DNA of 5,852 nucleotides, taken from contig JAISRP010000342.1 in assembly GCA_031273585.1 (NCBI GenBank), positions 1-5,852 of the forward strand, given 5' to 3'. The stretch is from Synergistaceae bacterium. GTDB lineage: Bacteria; Synergistota; Synergistia; Synergistales; Synergistaceae. Both the position numbers and the translations under genes were made by a program. How positions within the stretch are numbered: position 1 is the stretch's first letter; every line of letters begins with the position of its first letter. Below are positions 1-5,436 of the stretch, one piece after another. Under the pieces are notes generated by a model that saw only the letters and a program-made list of their open reading frames with translations, was not told the DNA's origin and searched no databases.

Positions 1-27
1 CCCCTAACGGAGGACGCCGTAGCATAG

Positions 28-59
28 CGCCCAAAAACGCCCCCTCCTCTTGAGGGGGG
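28..59. repeat. GC-rich hairpin module, outlying copy next to the large palindrome
   Basis: This stretch resembles the module at 76-106: a CGCCC-AAAAA-(C/T)GCCCCCTC core followed by a G-run. It folds into a 7-bp stem (40-46 with 52-58) around a 5-nt loop. The A5 run at 33-37 becomes a T5 run after the hairpin on the minus strand, so a leftward transcript would see a weak terminator-like structure. It is probably a degraded or partial copy of the neighbouring repeat. The bases to its left (1-27) show no recognisable feature. Confidence 0.5.
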
Positions 60-81
60 TAATAAATCAGCGCAACGCCCC

Positions 82-106
82 AAAAATGCCCCCTCGCGGA
101 GGGGGC
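82..106 (-). terminator. Possible leftward intrinsic terminator in left arm of palindrome
   Basis: On the minus strand an 8-bp GC stem (88-95 with 99-106, loop GCG) is followed by A and then T5 (A5 at 82-86 on the plus strand). The stem is strong but the T-run is short, so termination would be modest. It mirrors the hairpin in the right arm. Confidence 0.35.
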
Positions 107-213
107 TGTCGCGCAGCGACTGGGGGAGTCAACTGGGGGAGTTTCCTAAGAAGTCGCCAATATTCTGAACAACCAGCGGCTTCTTAGGAGACTCCCCCAG
201 TCGCTACGCGACA

Positions 214-259
214 GCCCCCTCCGCGAGGGGGCGTTTTGGGGCGTCGCGCTGATTTTTTT
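214..259 (+). terminator. Possible rightward intrinsic terminator in right arm of palindrome
   Basis: An 8-bp stem (214-221 with 225-232, loop CGC) is followed by G and T4 at 234-237. The larger outer stem, closing at 252, is followed directly by T7 at 253-259. Either could stop transcription arriving from a gene left of the window. It lies upstream of the promoter at 452 and so would not affect the genes shown here. Confidence 0.4.
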
Positions 260-260
260 A

Positions 261-330
261 CCTCCCTCGCGGAGGGAGGGGGACCGCTGGCGGTGGGGGG
301 AGTCCTCCCTCGCGGAGGAACGGGGACCGC
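261..330. repeat. Partial tandem repeat, 43-bp period
   Basis: CCTCCCTCGCGGAGG occurs at 261-275 and 304-318, and GGGGACCGC at 279-287 and 322-330, each pair 43 bp apart. Across the 27-base compared block, 24 positions match. The intervening sequence includes a small ACCGC-tg-GCGGT-type hairpin (283-294) and another GGGGGAGTC tag (296-304), also found at 122-130 and inverted at 190-198. The region therefore reuses pieces of the adjacent palindrome. Confidence 0.65.
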
Positions 331-336
331 CAATAA

Positions 337-375
337 GTTTTTTTGTTTTCAGCCGTAGGCTGAAGACAAAAAAAC
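337..375. other. 18-bp hairpin with outer T- and A-tracts, 3-nt loop
   Basis: Bases 337-354 pair with 358-375 around the loop GTA, with one T/G wobble position. The GC-richest part of the stem (TCAGCC/GGCTGA) is at the loop end, and T7 and A7 tracts form the base. On either strand the T-tract comes before the hairpin core and the A-tract after it, the reverse of an intrinsic terminator. If transcribed, it would fold into a long stable stem. Function unknown. Confidence 0.6.
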
Positions 376-385
376 AGACGGGGGT

Positions 386-405
386 CCGGGGGACTGGTCC
401 CCCGG
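386..405. other. Perfect 9-bp GC palindrome
   Basis: CCGGGGGAC (386-394) pairs with GTCCCCCGG (397-405) across TG. No T-tract follows on the plus strand, so it does not look like a terminator. It sits about 45 bp upstream of the promoter -35 box and could be a repeat fragment or a protein-binding palindrome. Confidence 0.5.
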
Positions 406-410
406 CGGGT

Positions 411-425
411 GTGGGCGGCGCCCAC
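411..425. other. Compact GC hairpin
   Basis: GTGGGC (411-416) pairs with GCCCAC (420-425) over a 3-nt loop. It lies between the 386-405 palindrome and the AT-rich promoter region. It probably belongs to the same repeat mosaic. Confidence 0.4.
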
Positions 426-451
426 GGTCCTCTGTGGATTTGGAAAAAAAT

Positions 452-478
452 TTGACACGTTCATTTCTGGGTGATAAT
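452..478 (+). promoter_or_regulatory. Sigma70-type promoter for the creatininase-family gene
   Basis: A consensus -35 box TTGACA (452-457) is followed, after a shortish 15-bp spacer, by GATAAT (473-478, five of six consensus positions). An A/T-rich stretch (440-453) overlaps and precedes the -35 box, where an UP-like element would lie. Transcription would start near 484-486 and give a leader of about 80 nt before the TTG start at 564. The AT-rich character contrasts with the GC repeat mosaic just upstream. Confidence 0.6.
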
Positions 479-551
479 CTTCCAAAGTCAATGATCAGAC
501 GCAGTCTCTGCGCATGTGCCGCATATTTATCGGCTCTGGGGAGTTCGTTCT

Positions 552-557
552 GGGGGG
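552..557 (+). promoter_or_regulatory. Ribosome binding site deciding the 564 start
   Basis: The G6 run lies 6 nt before TTG at 564. The in-frame GTG at 516 has no purine-rich stretch at a suitable distance, and the GTG at 570 is 12 nt away. This favours TTG 564, which also gives a protein that begins close to where creatininase-family proteins usually do. Confidence 0.5.
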
Positions 558-563
558 ATTGTT

Positions 564-1343
564 TTGAGCGTGTGGCTGCAGGAGAACAGTTGGGAAGAGC
601 TTAAAATTCTGAGGGACCGGGCGAAGGGGGTCGCTATCGTTCCCATCGGCAGCACGGAACAGCACGGATGCCACCTTCCGCTCGGCACTGACACTATGGT
701 GGCAGTCATGCTGGCCGAGGATGGCGCGTCGGCCACGGAGACCGTCGCCGTTCCGCCGATCTGGTACGGGTGGAGCCCTCATCACATGGTCCTGCCAGGG
801 ACCATAACAATCCGGCCCGAGGTGCTGATTGAGCTGTTTTACGACGTCATGGAATCCCTGAGCCGGCACGGATTTGACAAAATAGTGGCGATCAACGGGC
901 ACAGGATAGTGAACGTGTCCTGGATGCAGATCGCCGCCGAGCGCGCTCAGCGCATTCTTGGCATCAAGGTCGTGATCTTCGATCCGGCCTACATGTCGAA
1001 GGAGTTCGCGGAGACGGCGGGCTTCGGTCCCGTTGGACACTCAGAGGAGATCGAGACCTCGCACATGCTCTACAGGATGCCTCAGTTAGTTCACATGGAG
1101 AGGGCCAGGGATAACCCTGTGGAGCCCCATCCTCTTTACTCCGTCGACCCGTGCTTCAGGGGGGATACCCTCTGCTATGTCCCGAGCACCGCGAAGGACA
1201 TGGAGCGCTCCGCCCTGCTCGCAGGGGGGACGACGGGGACCCCCAGCAAGAGCGACGCGGACGCCGGCAGAAGATATCACGAACACCTCGTCCGCAATTT
1301 AACGCAGGTCATCCGCGGCCTGCAGGCAGGGGGAAAACGCTGA
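564..1343 (+). CDS. Creatininase-family metallo-amidohydrolase
   Basis: The 259-residue product (from TTG 564) fits the usual 240-260 residues of the creatininase superfamily: cytoplasmic, dinuclear-metal enzymes that open cyclic amides or hydrolyse amide or formamide bonds. Visible motifs are GSTEQHG-HLPLGTD (residues 29-43, with metal-ligand candidates E32, H34 and D43), YGWSPHHMVLPGT (substrate pocket and fold region, about 68-80), NGH (111-113), and HSEEIETS (159-166), the counterpart of the family HAGE-ETS motif. A GTTGTPSKSDADAG stretch near the C-terminus matches the conserved tail. The family's usual NGHGGN (NGHYEN in true creatininase) reads NGHRIVN here. The second-metal Glu of creatininase is therefore absent, and creatinine is unlikely to be the substrate. 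There is no signal peptide. The gene has its own promoter and is followed by the Liv operon after 272 bp, with no clear terminator between. The family is clear; the substrate is unknown. Confidence 0.88.
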   Translation: MSVWLQENSWEELKILRDRAKGVAIVPIGSTEQHGCHLPLGTDTMVAVMLAEDGASATETVAVPPIWYGWSPHHMVLPGTITIRPEVLIELFYDVMESLSRHGFDKIVAINGHRIVNVSWMQIAAERAQRILGIKVVIFDPAYMSKEFAETAGFGPVGHSEEIETSHMLYRMPQLVHMERARDNPVEPHPLYSVDPCFRGDTLCYVPSTAKDMERSALLAGGTTGTPSKSDADAGRRYHEHLVRNLTQVIRGLQAGGKR

Positions 1344-1452
1344 TTTGCGCATTTTGCCATATGACTATCAGCTTGACTCAATCGCCGATGTTTCGGCTAA
1401 CGCGTTGTCCTCGGCACGCAGCGCTGTACGGAGAGAATCTGCGACCGACATG

Positions 1453-1493
1453 TTTTAATCTTTACCCTTTAGGCTTCTATTTTTAAATTGCTA
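1453..1493 (+). repeat. Upstream copy of a ~41-bp direct repeat before the Liv operon
   Basis: Bases 1457-1479 are identical to 1552-1574 (23 bp), and similarity continues to 1493, with 11 of the next 14 bases matching. Within it, CTTTACC-CTTTAGG-CTTCTA gives three CTT units at 7-bp period. TTTACC (1461-1466) and TAAATT (1484-1489), 17 bp apart, resemble -35 and -10 boxes. It could be a duplicated promoter or a regulator site. Confidence 0.7.
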
Positions 1494-1546
1494 ATTGAAT
1501 AAACCGCGTGGAATCTTGCCGATGGCGGTTGCGGTGACAGCAAAGG

Positions 1547-1588
1547 TTTTCAATCTTTACCCTTTAGGCTTCTAATGTTAAATCGCTA
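1547..1588 (+). repeat. Downstream copy of the ~41-bp direct repeat
   Basis: This is the second copy, shifted exactly 95 bp (about nine helical turns) from the first within the identical core. It has one extra C after the leading TTTT. The copy ends 28 nt before the binding-protein start codon. The position suggests control of the transporter operon. Confidence 0.7.
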
Positions 1589-1592
1589 TATA
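1556..1592 (+). promoter_or_regulatory. Candidate promoter of the Liv operon
   Basis: TTTACC (1556-1561) and TAAATC (1579-1584) are separated by 17 bp and match the sigma70 boxes only partially. TATATA at 1587-1592 is an alternative -10 with a poor -35. Either would place the transcription start near 1591-1600, giving a short leader of about 16-25 nt. The same boxes recur in the upstream repeat copy, so two tandem promoters are possible. Confidence 0.35.
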
Positions 1593-1599
1593 AAAAAGA

Positions 1600-1607
1600 A
1601 AAGGTGG
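1600..1607 (+). promoter_or_regulatory. Ribosome binding site of the binding-protein gene
   Basis: AAAGGTGG lies 8 nt before GTG at 1616. The longer reading frame opens with a GTG at 1604, inside this motif. The internal GTG at 1616 is therefore the better start and yields a normal signal peptide beginning MKVKK. Confidence 0.65.
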
Positions 1608-1615
1608 GATTCTCA

Positions 1616-2770
1616 GTGAAGGTGAAAAAAGCTGCGTTCTTCTTCCTCGTATCAGTTGCTGTAGTTGGTATTTCGGTGTTCTGCTCCTATGGAACGGCGA
1701 TGAGCGCCGACAACGTAATCAGAATAGGCGTTGTTGGGCCGGAGTCCGGAGGGTCGGCCCAGCTCGGGCAGGGACAGCATCAGGCGGCTCAGATGGCGGT
1801 CGACGAGATCAACTCCGGGAATCTGGCCGGGGACTGGAAGCTCGAGATCTTCTTCGAGGACGACGAGGGGAATCCGACGAAGTCGGCCAACGCGACTAAC
1901 AAACTGATTCAGCAGGACAAGGTGCACGTTCTGATCGGCGCCATAAACAGCTCGGCCACCCTGGCGGACATGGTGATCACCGGCAGGGCCGGCATCCCGC
2001 AGATAACCGCCGGCTCGACCGGCTCCACCATCACGGAGCAGGGGAACAGGTGGATCTTCAGGACGGCGGTCAACGACGAATTTCAGGCCGACGCGCTCAT
2101 AAAGTACGCCAAGGAGGACTTGGGCTTCAAGAAGATAGCGACGCTCACCGCGGCCGACGACTACGGGCAGAGCGGAGCGAATCTGCTGGCCGGGGCCGCC
2201 GAGAGGGAGGGGCTGGAGGTCGTCTCCGCTCAGACGTACAACAACGGCGACAAGGATTTCAAGCCGCAGATACTCTCGATAAAGGACGCGGGGGCCGAGG
2301 GGGTATTCCTGTGGGGGCTTTACACCGAGGCGGCCCTCATAGTGAGACAGGCCCGGCAGCTCGACCTGAACGCGCAGTTCTTCGGCGCATCCGGCATGGC
2401 GGCTCAGAAGCTGATCGAGCTCGGAGGGGACGCCATACAGGGGCTCGTCCTCACCCAGTCGTTCCTCCCCGCGTCGGATAAGGCGGTCGTGACGAAATTC
2501 GTGAACGGATATGTCGAGCGGTTCAAGGACACGCCGATCCCGCACGGGGCGCAGGCCTACGACACCATCTACATCATAGCGGACGCGGTGAAGCGCGCCG
2601 GCTCGACCGACGCGGAAAAATTCCGCGAGGCGCTCGCCTCAACCAGCGGCCTGCAGTTGGTCACGGGGGAGCCGAAGTTTAACGAAAAAGGGGACGACAC
2701 CGGCAAGTACATCCTCCTCACGACGATCGAGGGAGACGGCTTCAAGCTGTTCAAGACGATTGAGAACTGA
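1616..2770 (+). CDS. livJ: Branched-chain amino-acid ABC transporter, periplasmic binding protein (LivJ/LivK type)
   Basis: The 384-residue product starts with a Sec signal peptide: MKVKK, a hydrophobic core to about residue 22, and likely cleavage after A28 or A31. Cys23 lacks a lipobox (Phe at -1), so the protein is probably soluble in the periplasm. The mature part is a type-1 periplasmic binding protein (Peripla_BP_6). It opens with IRIGVVGPESGG, and its ligand pocket has NSSAT (111-115) and ITAGST (130-135), matching the Ser, Ala and Thr contacts of E. coli LIVBP. GLYTEA with E238 falls where LIVBP has the Glu that binds the ligand amino group. QAYDT near 313 is also typical of the family. 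These contacts favour an alpha-amino acid, though side-chain preference cannot be read. The gene heads the operon, with a 29-nt gap to livH. Confidence 0.93.
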   Translation: MKVKKAAFFFLVSVAVVGISVFCSYGTAMSADNVIRIGVVGPESGGSAQLGQGQHQAAQMAVDEINSGNLAGDWKLEIFFEDDEGNPTKSANATNKLIQQDKVHVLIGAINSSATLADMVITGRAGIPQITAGSTGSTITEQGNRWIFRTAVNDEFQADALIKYAKEDLGFKKIATLTAADDYGQSGANLLAGAAEREGLEVVSAQTYNNGDKDFKPQILSIKDAGAEGVFLWGLYTEAALIVRQARQLDLNAQFFGASGMAAQKLIELGGDAIQGLVLTQSFLPASDKAVVTKFVNGYVERFKDTPIPHGAQAYDTIYIIADAVKRAGSTDAEKFREALASTSGLQLVTGEPKFNEKGDDTGKYILLTTIEGDGFKLFKTIEN

Positions 2771-2799
2771 TTGTACGTGACCAGAGGCCAAGTCTCCAT

Positions 2800-3669
2800 T
2801 TGCAGTATCTTCTGAACGGACTGCCCCTGGGCGCCATATATGCGCTGGTGGCTCTGAGCTACAGCCTCATCTACACTGCCTCCGGAGTTCTCAACTGGTC
2901 GCAGGGCGATATGGTCATGCTCGGAGCCTATCTTGGATTTACCTTCATGAGCCTGGCGGGTTTGGGCTTCGGTCCATCGTTCGTCCTGTCCATGCTGCTC
3001 GTGGCGGCAGTCGGCGTCGCGGTTCAGCGCCTCATCTTAAGACCCCTCAAGGAGCGGGGCGCGCCGCCGATAAACGTCGTGATCGCCACGCTCGGGGTGG
3101 CGATCACGACGAGAAACGTGGCCCTTCTCGTCTGGGGGCCGAACGCCCAACTGCTACAATCGCCGGTCAGCTCCAATCCCATCGGAATCGGAATGCTGAG
3201 GATCACGCCCCAGGACCTGCTGATACTGGCTATGGCGCTGCTGCTGATGTTCGCGCTGCAGTACATGCTCAGGAGGACGAAGGAGGGCCGCGCGCTCCGG
3301 GCCGTCGCCCAGGACAGATACGCAGCGGTGCTCATGGGAGTGGATACGAACAGGAGCGACGCCGTGGCCTTTGCCGTGAGCGCGTCATTGGGGGCGGCGG
3401 CGGGCATCCTCGTGGCGCCGATATTTTTCGTGACCTTCAACATGGGCGCCGGGATCGGCCTGAAGGGGTTTGTCGCGGCGGTGATCGGCGGACTCGGCTA
3501 CATCCCCGGCGCAATCGGCGGCGGATTTTTTCTGGGGCTCCTCGAGTCCGCGGCAGGAGGGCAGATCAGCTCCGGCTACAGGGACGTCATAACTTACGCC
3601 ATACTGATAATCCTCCTCTGGCTGAAGCCCTCCGGCCTGTTTCTCCGCCGAAGGCAGCAGAAGCTGTGA
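2800..3669 (+). CDS. livH: Branched-chain amino-acid ABC transporter permease LivH
   Basis: The 289-residue inner-membrane permease is largely hydrophobic, with about eight membrane segments judged by eye. It opens with the family-typical QYLLNGLPLGAIYALVALSY. The cytoplasmic loop contacting the ATPase is visible as GRALRAVAQDRYAAVLMGVD (163-182), and LKGFVAAVIGGLGYIPGA (221-238) is the usual late motif. The stop falls after a basic tail (RRRQQKL). The start chosen is TTG at 2800: no in-frame ATG or GTG lies just upstream, and the N-terminus matches relatives. The ribosome site is weak (AGAGG at 2783-2787, 12 nt away), so translation may be low relative to the binding protein. It pairs with LivM to form the channel. 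Confidence 0.93.
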   Translation: MQYLLNGLPLGAIYALVALSYSLIYTASGVLNWSQGDMVMLGAYLGFTFMSLAGLGFGPSFVLSMLLVAAVGVAVQRLILRPLKERGAPPINVVIATLGVAITTRNVALLVWGPNAQLLQSPVSSNPIGIGMLRITPQDLLILAMALLLMFALQYMLRRTKEGRALRAVAQDRYAAVLMGVDTNRSDAVAFAVSASLGAAAGILVAPIFFVTFNMGAGIGLKGFVAAVIGGLGYIPGAIGGGFFLGLLESAAGGQISSGYRDVITYAILIILLWLKPSGLFLRRRQQKL

Positions 3670-3679
3670 GAAAATCCGG

Positions 3680-4636
3680 ATGAAAAGTGAAAAAAAACAT
3701 CTTATATACCTGGCTGCCGGGCTTCTCGCCGCGGCATCCCTTCCCTTCGTCATAACGAACGTCTACTACCTCCACGTCATCAACCTGGCGGGAATTTACT
3801 GTCTCGTGACCGTGGGGCTCAACCTGCTTAGCGGGTACACGGGACAGGTGTCGATGGGGCACGCCGGTTTCTTCGCCATCGGGACTTACGTGAGCGCGCT
3901 TTCAGCCCTCGACCTGGGGGTCCCCTGGCTGCCTGGGACGATACTTGCGGTATTGTCCGCCTCGTTGTGCGGGTTCGTGATAGCGGTGCCGGCGATGAAA
4001 CTTGCGGGCTCCTACCTCGTCCTGGCGACTGTGGGGTTCGGCGAGATCGTGCGGCTCGTCCTGGTAAACTGGACCCCGGTCACGAAGGGCGCGGCCGGTC
4101 TCGTCGGCATCCCGCTTCCCAACATCTTCGGGATACGGATAACGTCGGAGGGGGAGTTCTTCTACCTAATCTTGGTCATGCTCATATTGGGCGCCGGCAT
4201 CGCCCGAAGGCTGGCCGATTCCAAAATCGGCAGGACGTTCATAGCGATCAGGGAGGATGAGCTGGCCTCCAGGGCGATGGGCGTCCCGGTCGACCGTTAC
4301 AAGACGGCCGCGTTCATGATAAGCGCCGCTTTCGCCGGTGCTGCGGGCTCAATCTACGGGGCCTTCTCCGGCGTGACGAGCCCCGACAACTTCACGTTCG
4401 ACGACTCGGTGGCATTTCTGTGCATGTCCGTCGTGGGCGGCAGCAGAACCGTGGGCGGCGCGGTCGTGGGTACGGTGGCGCTCGTCTCGCTGACCGAGCT
4501 GCTGCGCGCATTCCAGGCCTACAGGCTGATAGTTTACGGCCTTATCCTCATCATAACCGTCATATACATGCCGCAGGGACTGGCTGGCCTCATGTTCAAA
4601 AAACATACGCGAGAGGAGTCTGAGGCGGACTCATGA
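3680..4636 (+). CDS. livM: Branched-chain amino-acid ABC transporter permease LivM
   Basis: This 318-residue inner-membrane protein is the second permease subunit. Family hallmarks are LNLLSGYTGQVSMGHAGFFA (48-67), the coupling loop GRTFIAIREDELASRAMGV (184-202), SPDNFTFDDSV (234-244) and VVGGSRTVGGAVVG (251-264). The C-terminus ends with YMPQGLAGL and a charged tail. The ATG start lies 10 nt after the livH stop with no strong ribosome site (GAGAAAATCCGG precedes it), which suggests re-initiation by ribosomes finishing livH. The stop overlaps the livG start in an ATGA. Length is near the family norm, and no motif is missing. Confidence 0.94.
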   Translation: MKSEKKHLIYLAAGLLAAASLPFVITNVYYLHVINLAGIYCLVTVGLNLLSGYTGQVSMGHAGFFAIGTYVSALSALDLGVPWLPGTILAVLSASLCGFVIAVPAMKLAGSYLVLATVGFGEIVRLVLVNWTPVTKGAAGLVGIPLPNIFGIRITSEGEFFYLILVMLILGAGIARRLADSKIGRTFIAIREDELASRAMGVPVDRYKTAAFMISAAFAGAAGSIYGAFSGVTSPDNFTFDDSVAFLCMSVVGGSRTVGGAVVGTVALVSLTELLRAFQAYRLIVYGLILIITVIYMPQGLAGLMFKKHTREESEADS

Positions 4637-5436
4637 CGCCCGCGCCGGACGCCCTGGACTGCATCATGGAGATACGGGGGATAAGCAGGGCCTTCGGCGG
4701 CCTCATGGCGCTCGACGACGTATCGTTTAAGATAAAACCCGGAACGGTGCATGGGATCATAGGGCCCAACGGGGCAGGCAAGACGACCCTGTTCAACGTC
4801 ATAACCGGGATGATACCGCCGTCCAGGGGGGAGGTGCTCATGGAGGGCAGGCCCATACCGTCCGTGAGGCCGGAGATCCTGACGTCGCTCGGCATCGCAC
4901 GCACGTTTCAGAACATAAGGCTCTTCAAGGAGCAGACCGTGCTCGACAACGTGATGATCGGACAGCACATCCACACCCCCACCCCCATCCTGTCCATCCT
5001 GCTCGGCGGCAGGCGCGCCGCACAGGGGGAGGCCGCCGCGAGGGACGAGGCCATGAGGGCACTGCGGTTCGTGGACCTCGGGGACAAGGCATCGAAGACG
5101 GTGAGCAGCCTCCCCTACGGCCAGCAGAGGCTGGTGGAGCTAGCGAGGGCGCTCGCGGCCAAGCCGAAGGTCATACTGCTCGACGAACCGGCCGCCGGCA
5201 TGAACCCCACGGAGAAGGCGCACCTGATAAAGCTGCTCTCAATCCTGAAGGAGGACGGGTACACCATCGCCCTGATAGATCACGACATGAAGGTAGTGAT
5301 GGGCAACTGCGACGTCATCACGGTCCTGGACCACGGGAAGAAGATCGCCGAGGGAACGTCGGAGAGCGTTCACAGCCATCCGGACGTCGTGGCGGCCTAT
5401 CTCGGAAAGGGGAGGGCTGAAGTTGCTGACGCTTGA
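4633..5436 (+). CDS. livG: Branched-chain amino-acid ABC transporter ATP-binding protein LivG
   Basis: The 267-residue cytoplasmic ATPase hydrolyses ATP to drive LivHM. It shows Walker A GPNGAGKT (44-51), a Q-loop in TFQNIRLF (Q93), ABC signature LPYGQQR (160-166), Walker B VILLDEP (180-186), D-loop AAGMNP and switch His in DHDM (H217). The AAGMNPTEK stretch and the C-terminal HPDVVAAYLG are typical of LivG. The start is ATG at 4633, sharing ATGA with the livM stop, with GAGGCGG (4622-4628) at a usable distance. A second in-frame ATG at 4666 would still keep every motif, so the first 11 residues are less certain. It overlaps livF by 14 nt. All catalytic residues are present. Confidence 0.95.
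   Translation: MTPAPDALDCIMEIRGISRAFGGLMALDDVSFKIKPGTVHGIIGPNGAGKTTLFNVITGMIPPSRGEVLMEGRPIPSVRPEILTSLGIARTFQNIRLFKEQTVLDNVMIGQHIHTPTPILSILLGGRRAAQGEAAARDEAMRALRFVDLGDKASKTVSSLPYGQQRLVELARALAAKPKVILLDEPAAGMNPTEKAHLIKLLSILKEDGYTIALIDHDMKVVMGNCDVITVLDHGKKIAEGTSESVHSHPDVVAAYLGKGRAEVADA
5407..5416 (+). promoter_or_regulatory. Ribosome binding site for livF
   Basis: AAGGGGAGGG inside the 3' end of livG lies 6 nt before TTG at 5423. It is the strongest purine-rich site in the operon and supports the TTG start. No ATG occurs nearby in that frame. Confidence 0.6.

Larger units (their letters stand above)
57..266. repeat. Large near-perfect inverted repeat (MITE-like or REP-like palindromic element)
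   Basis: The arms at 67-130 and 190-252 are reverse complements with only about three mismatches and one 1-nt indel. Weaker pairing extends outward to about 57 and 266. Each arm contains two sub-hairpins: a GTCGC-nnn-GCGAC stem (108-120 and 200-212) and a GCCCCCTC/GAGGGGGC stem (88-106 and 214-232). The centre holds a second hairpin (133-157 with 176-200, one wobble position, 18-nt loop). The ten-base unit CTGGGGGAGT occurs twice (120-129 and 133-142), so bases 191-200 can pair with either copy. No ORF lies within it. From memory, similar CCCCCAGTCGC...CAGCCCCCTC modules are scattered between genes in gut anaerobes, but I could not check this. A non-autonomous mobile element or a dispersed bidirectional terminator repeat are both possible. 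No target-site duplication is evident. Confidence 0.8.

Noticed and set aside
28..266. CRISPR array
   Set aside because: The repeats are palindromic modules in mixed orientation, without regular spacing or unique spacers.
337..375. Intrinsic terminator
   Set aside because: The T-tract precedes the stem core and the A-tract follows it on both strands, the opposite of a functional terminator.
258..491. Minus-strand reading frame of 77 codons in the repeat region
   Set aside because: It runs through the hairpin repeats and the promoter. The proline/arginine-rich low-complexity product reflects repeat composition.
495..1040. Minus-strand reading frame of 181 codons
   Set aside because: It lies opposite the creatininase-family gene and the promoter leader. 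It shows no motif and no plausible ribosome site.
1384..1397. Terminator after the hydrolase gene
   Set aside because: The stem is only 5 bp (GCCGA/TCGGC) and is followed by TAACGCG with no T-run.
1373..1401. Promoter based on TTGACT
   Set aside because: The -35-like box is good, but the sequence 17 bp downstream (GCTAAC) does not resemble a -10 box.
1151..1486. Plus-strand reading frame of 111 codons spanning the end of the hydrolase gene
   Set aside because: Most of it overlaps the hydrolase in another frame, and the remainder reads into the 41-bp repeat. It shows no homology that I recognise.
1682..1684. Lipoprotein attachment at Cys23 of the binding protein
   Set aside because: The residues before it are S-V-F. 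Phe at -1 and no Leu at -3 do not fit a lipobox.
1652..2545. Long minus-strand reading frame of 297 codons opposite the binding-protein gene
   Set aside because: It is an antisense shadow of a GC-rich gene. The translation is rich in Arg, Gly, Leu and Pro with no recognisable domain, and the plus strand encodes a complete, motif-perfect protein.
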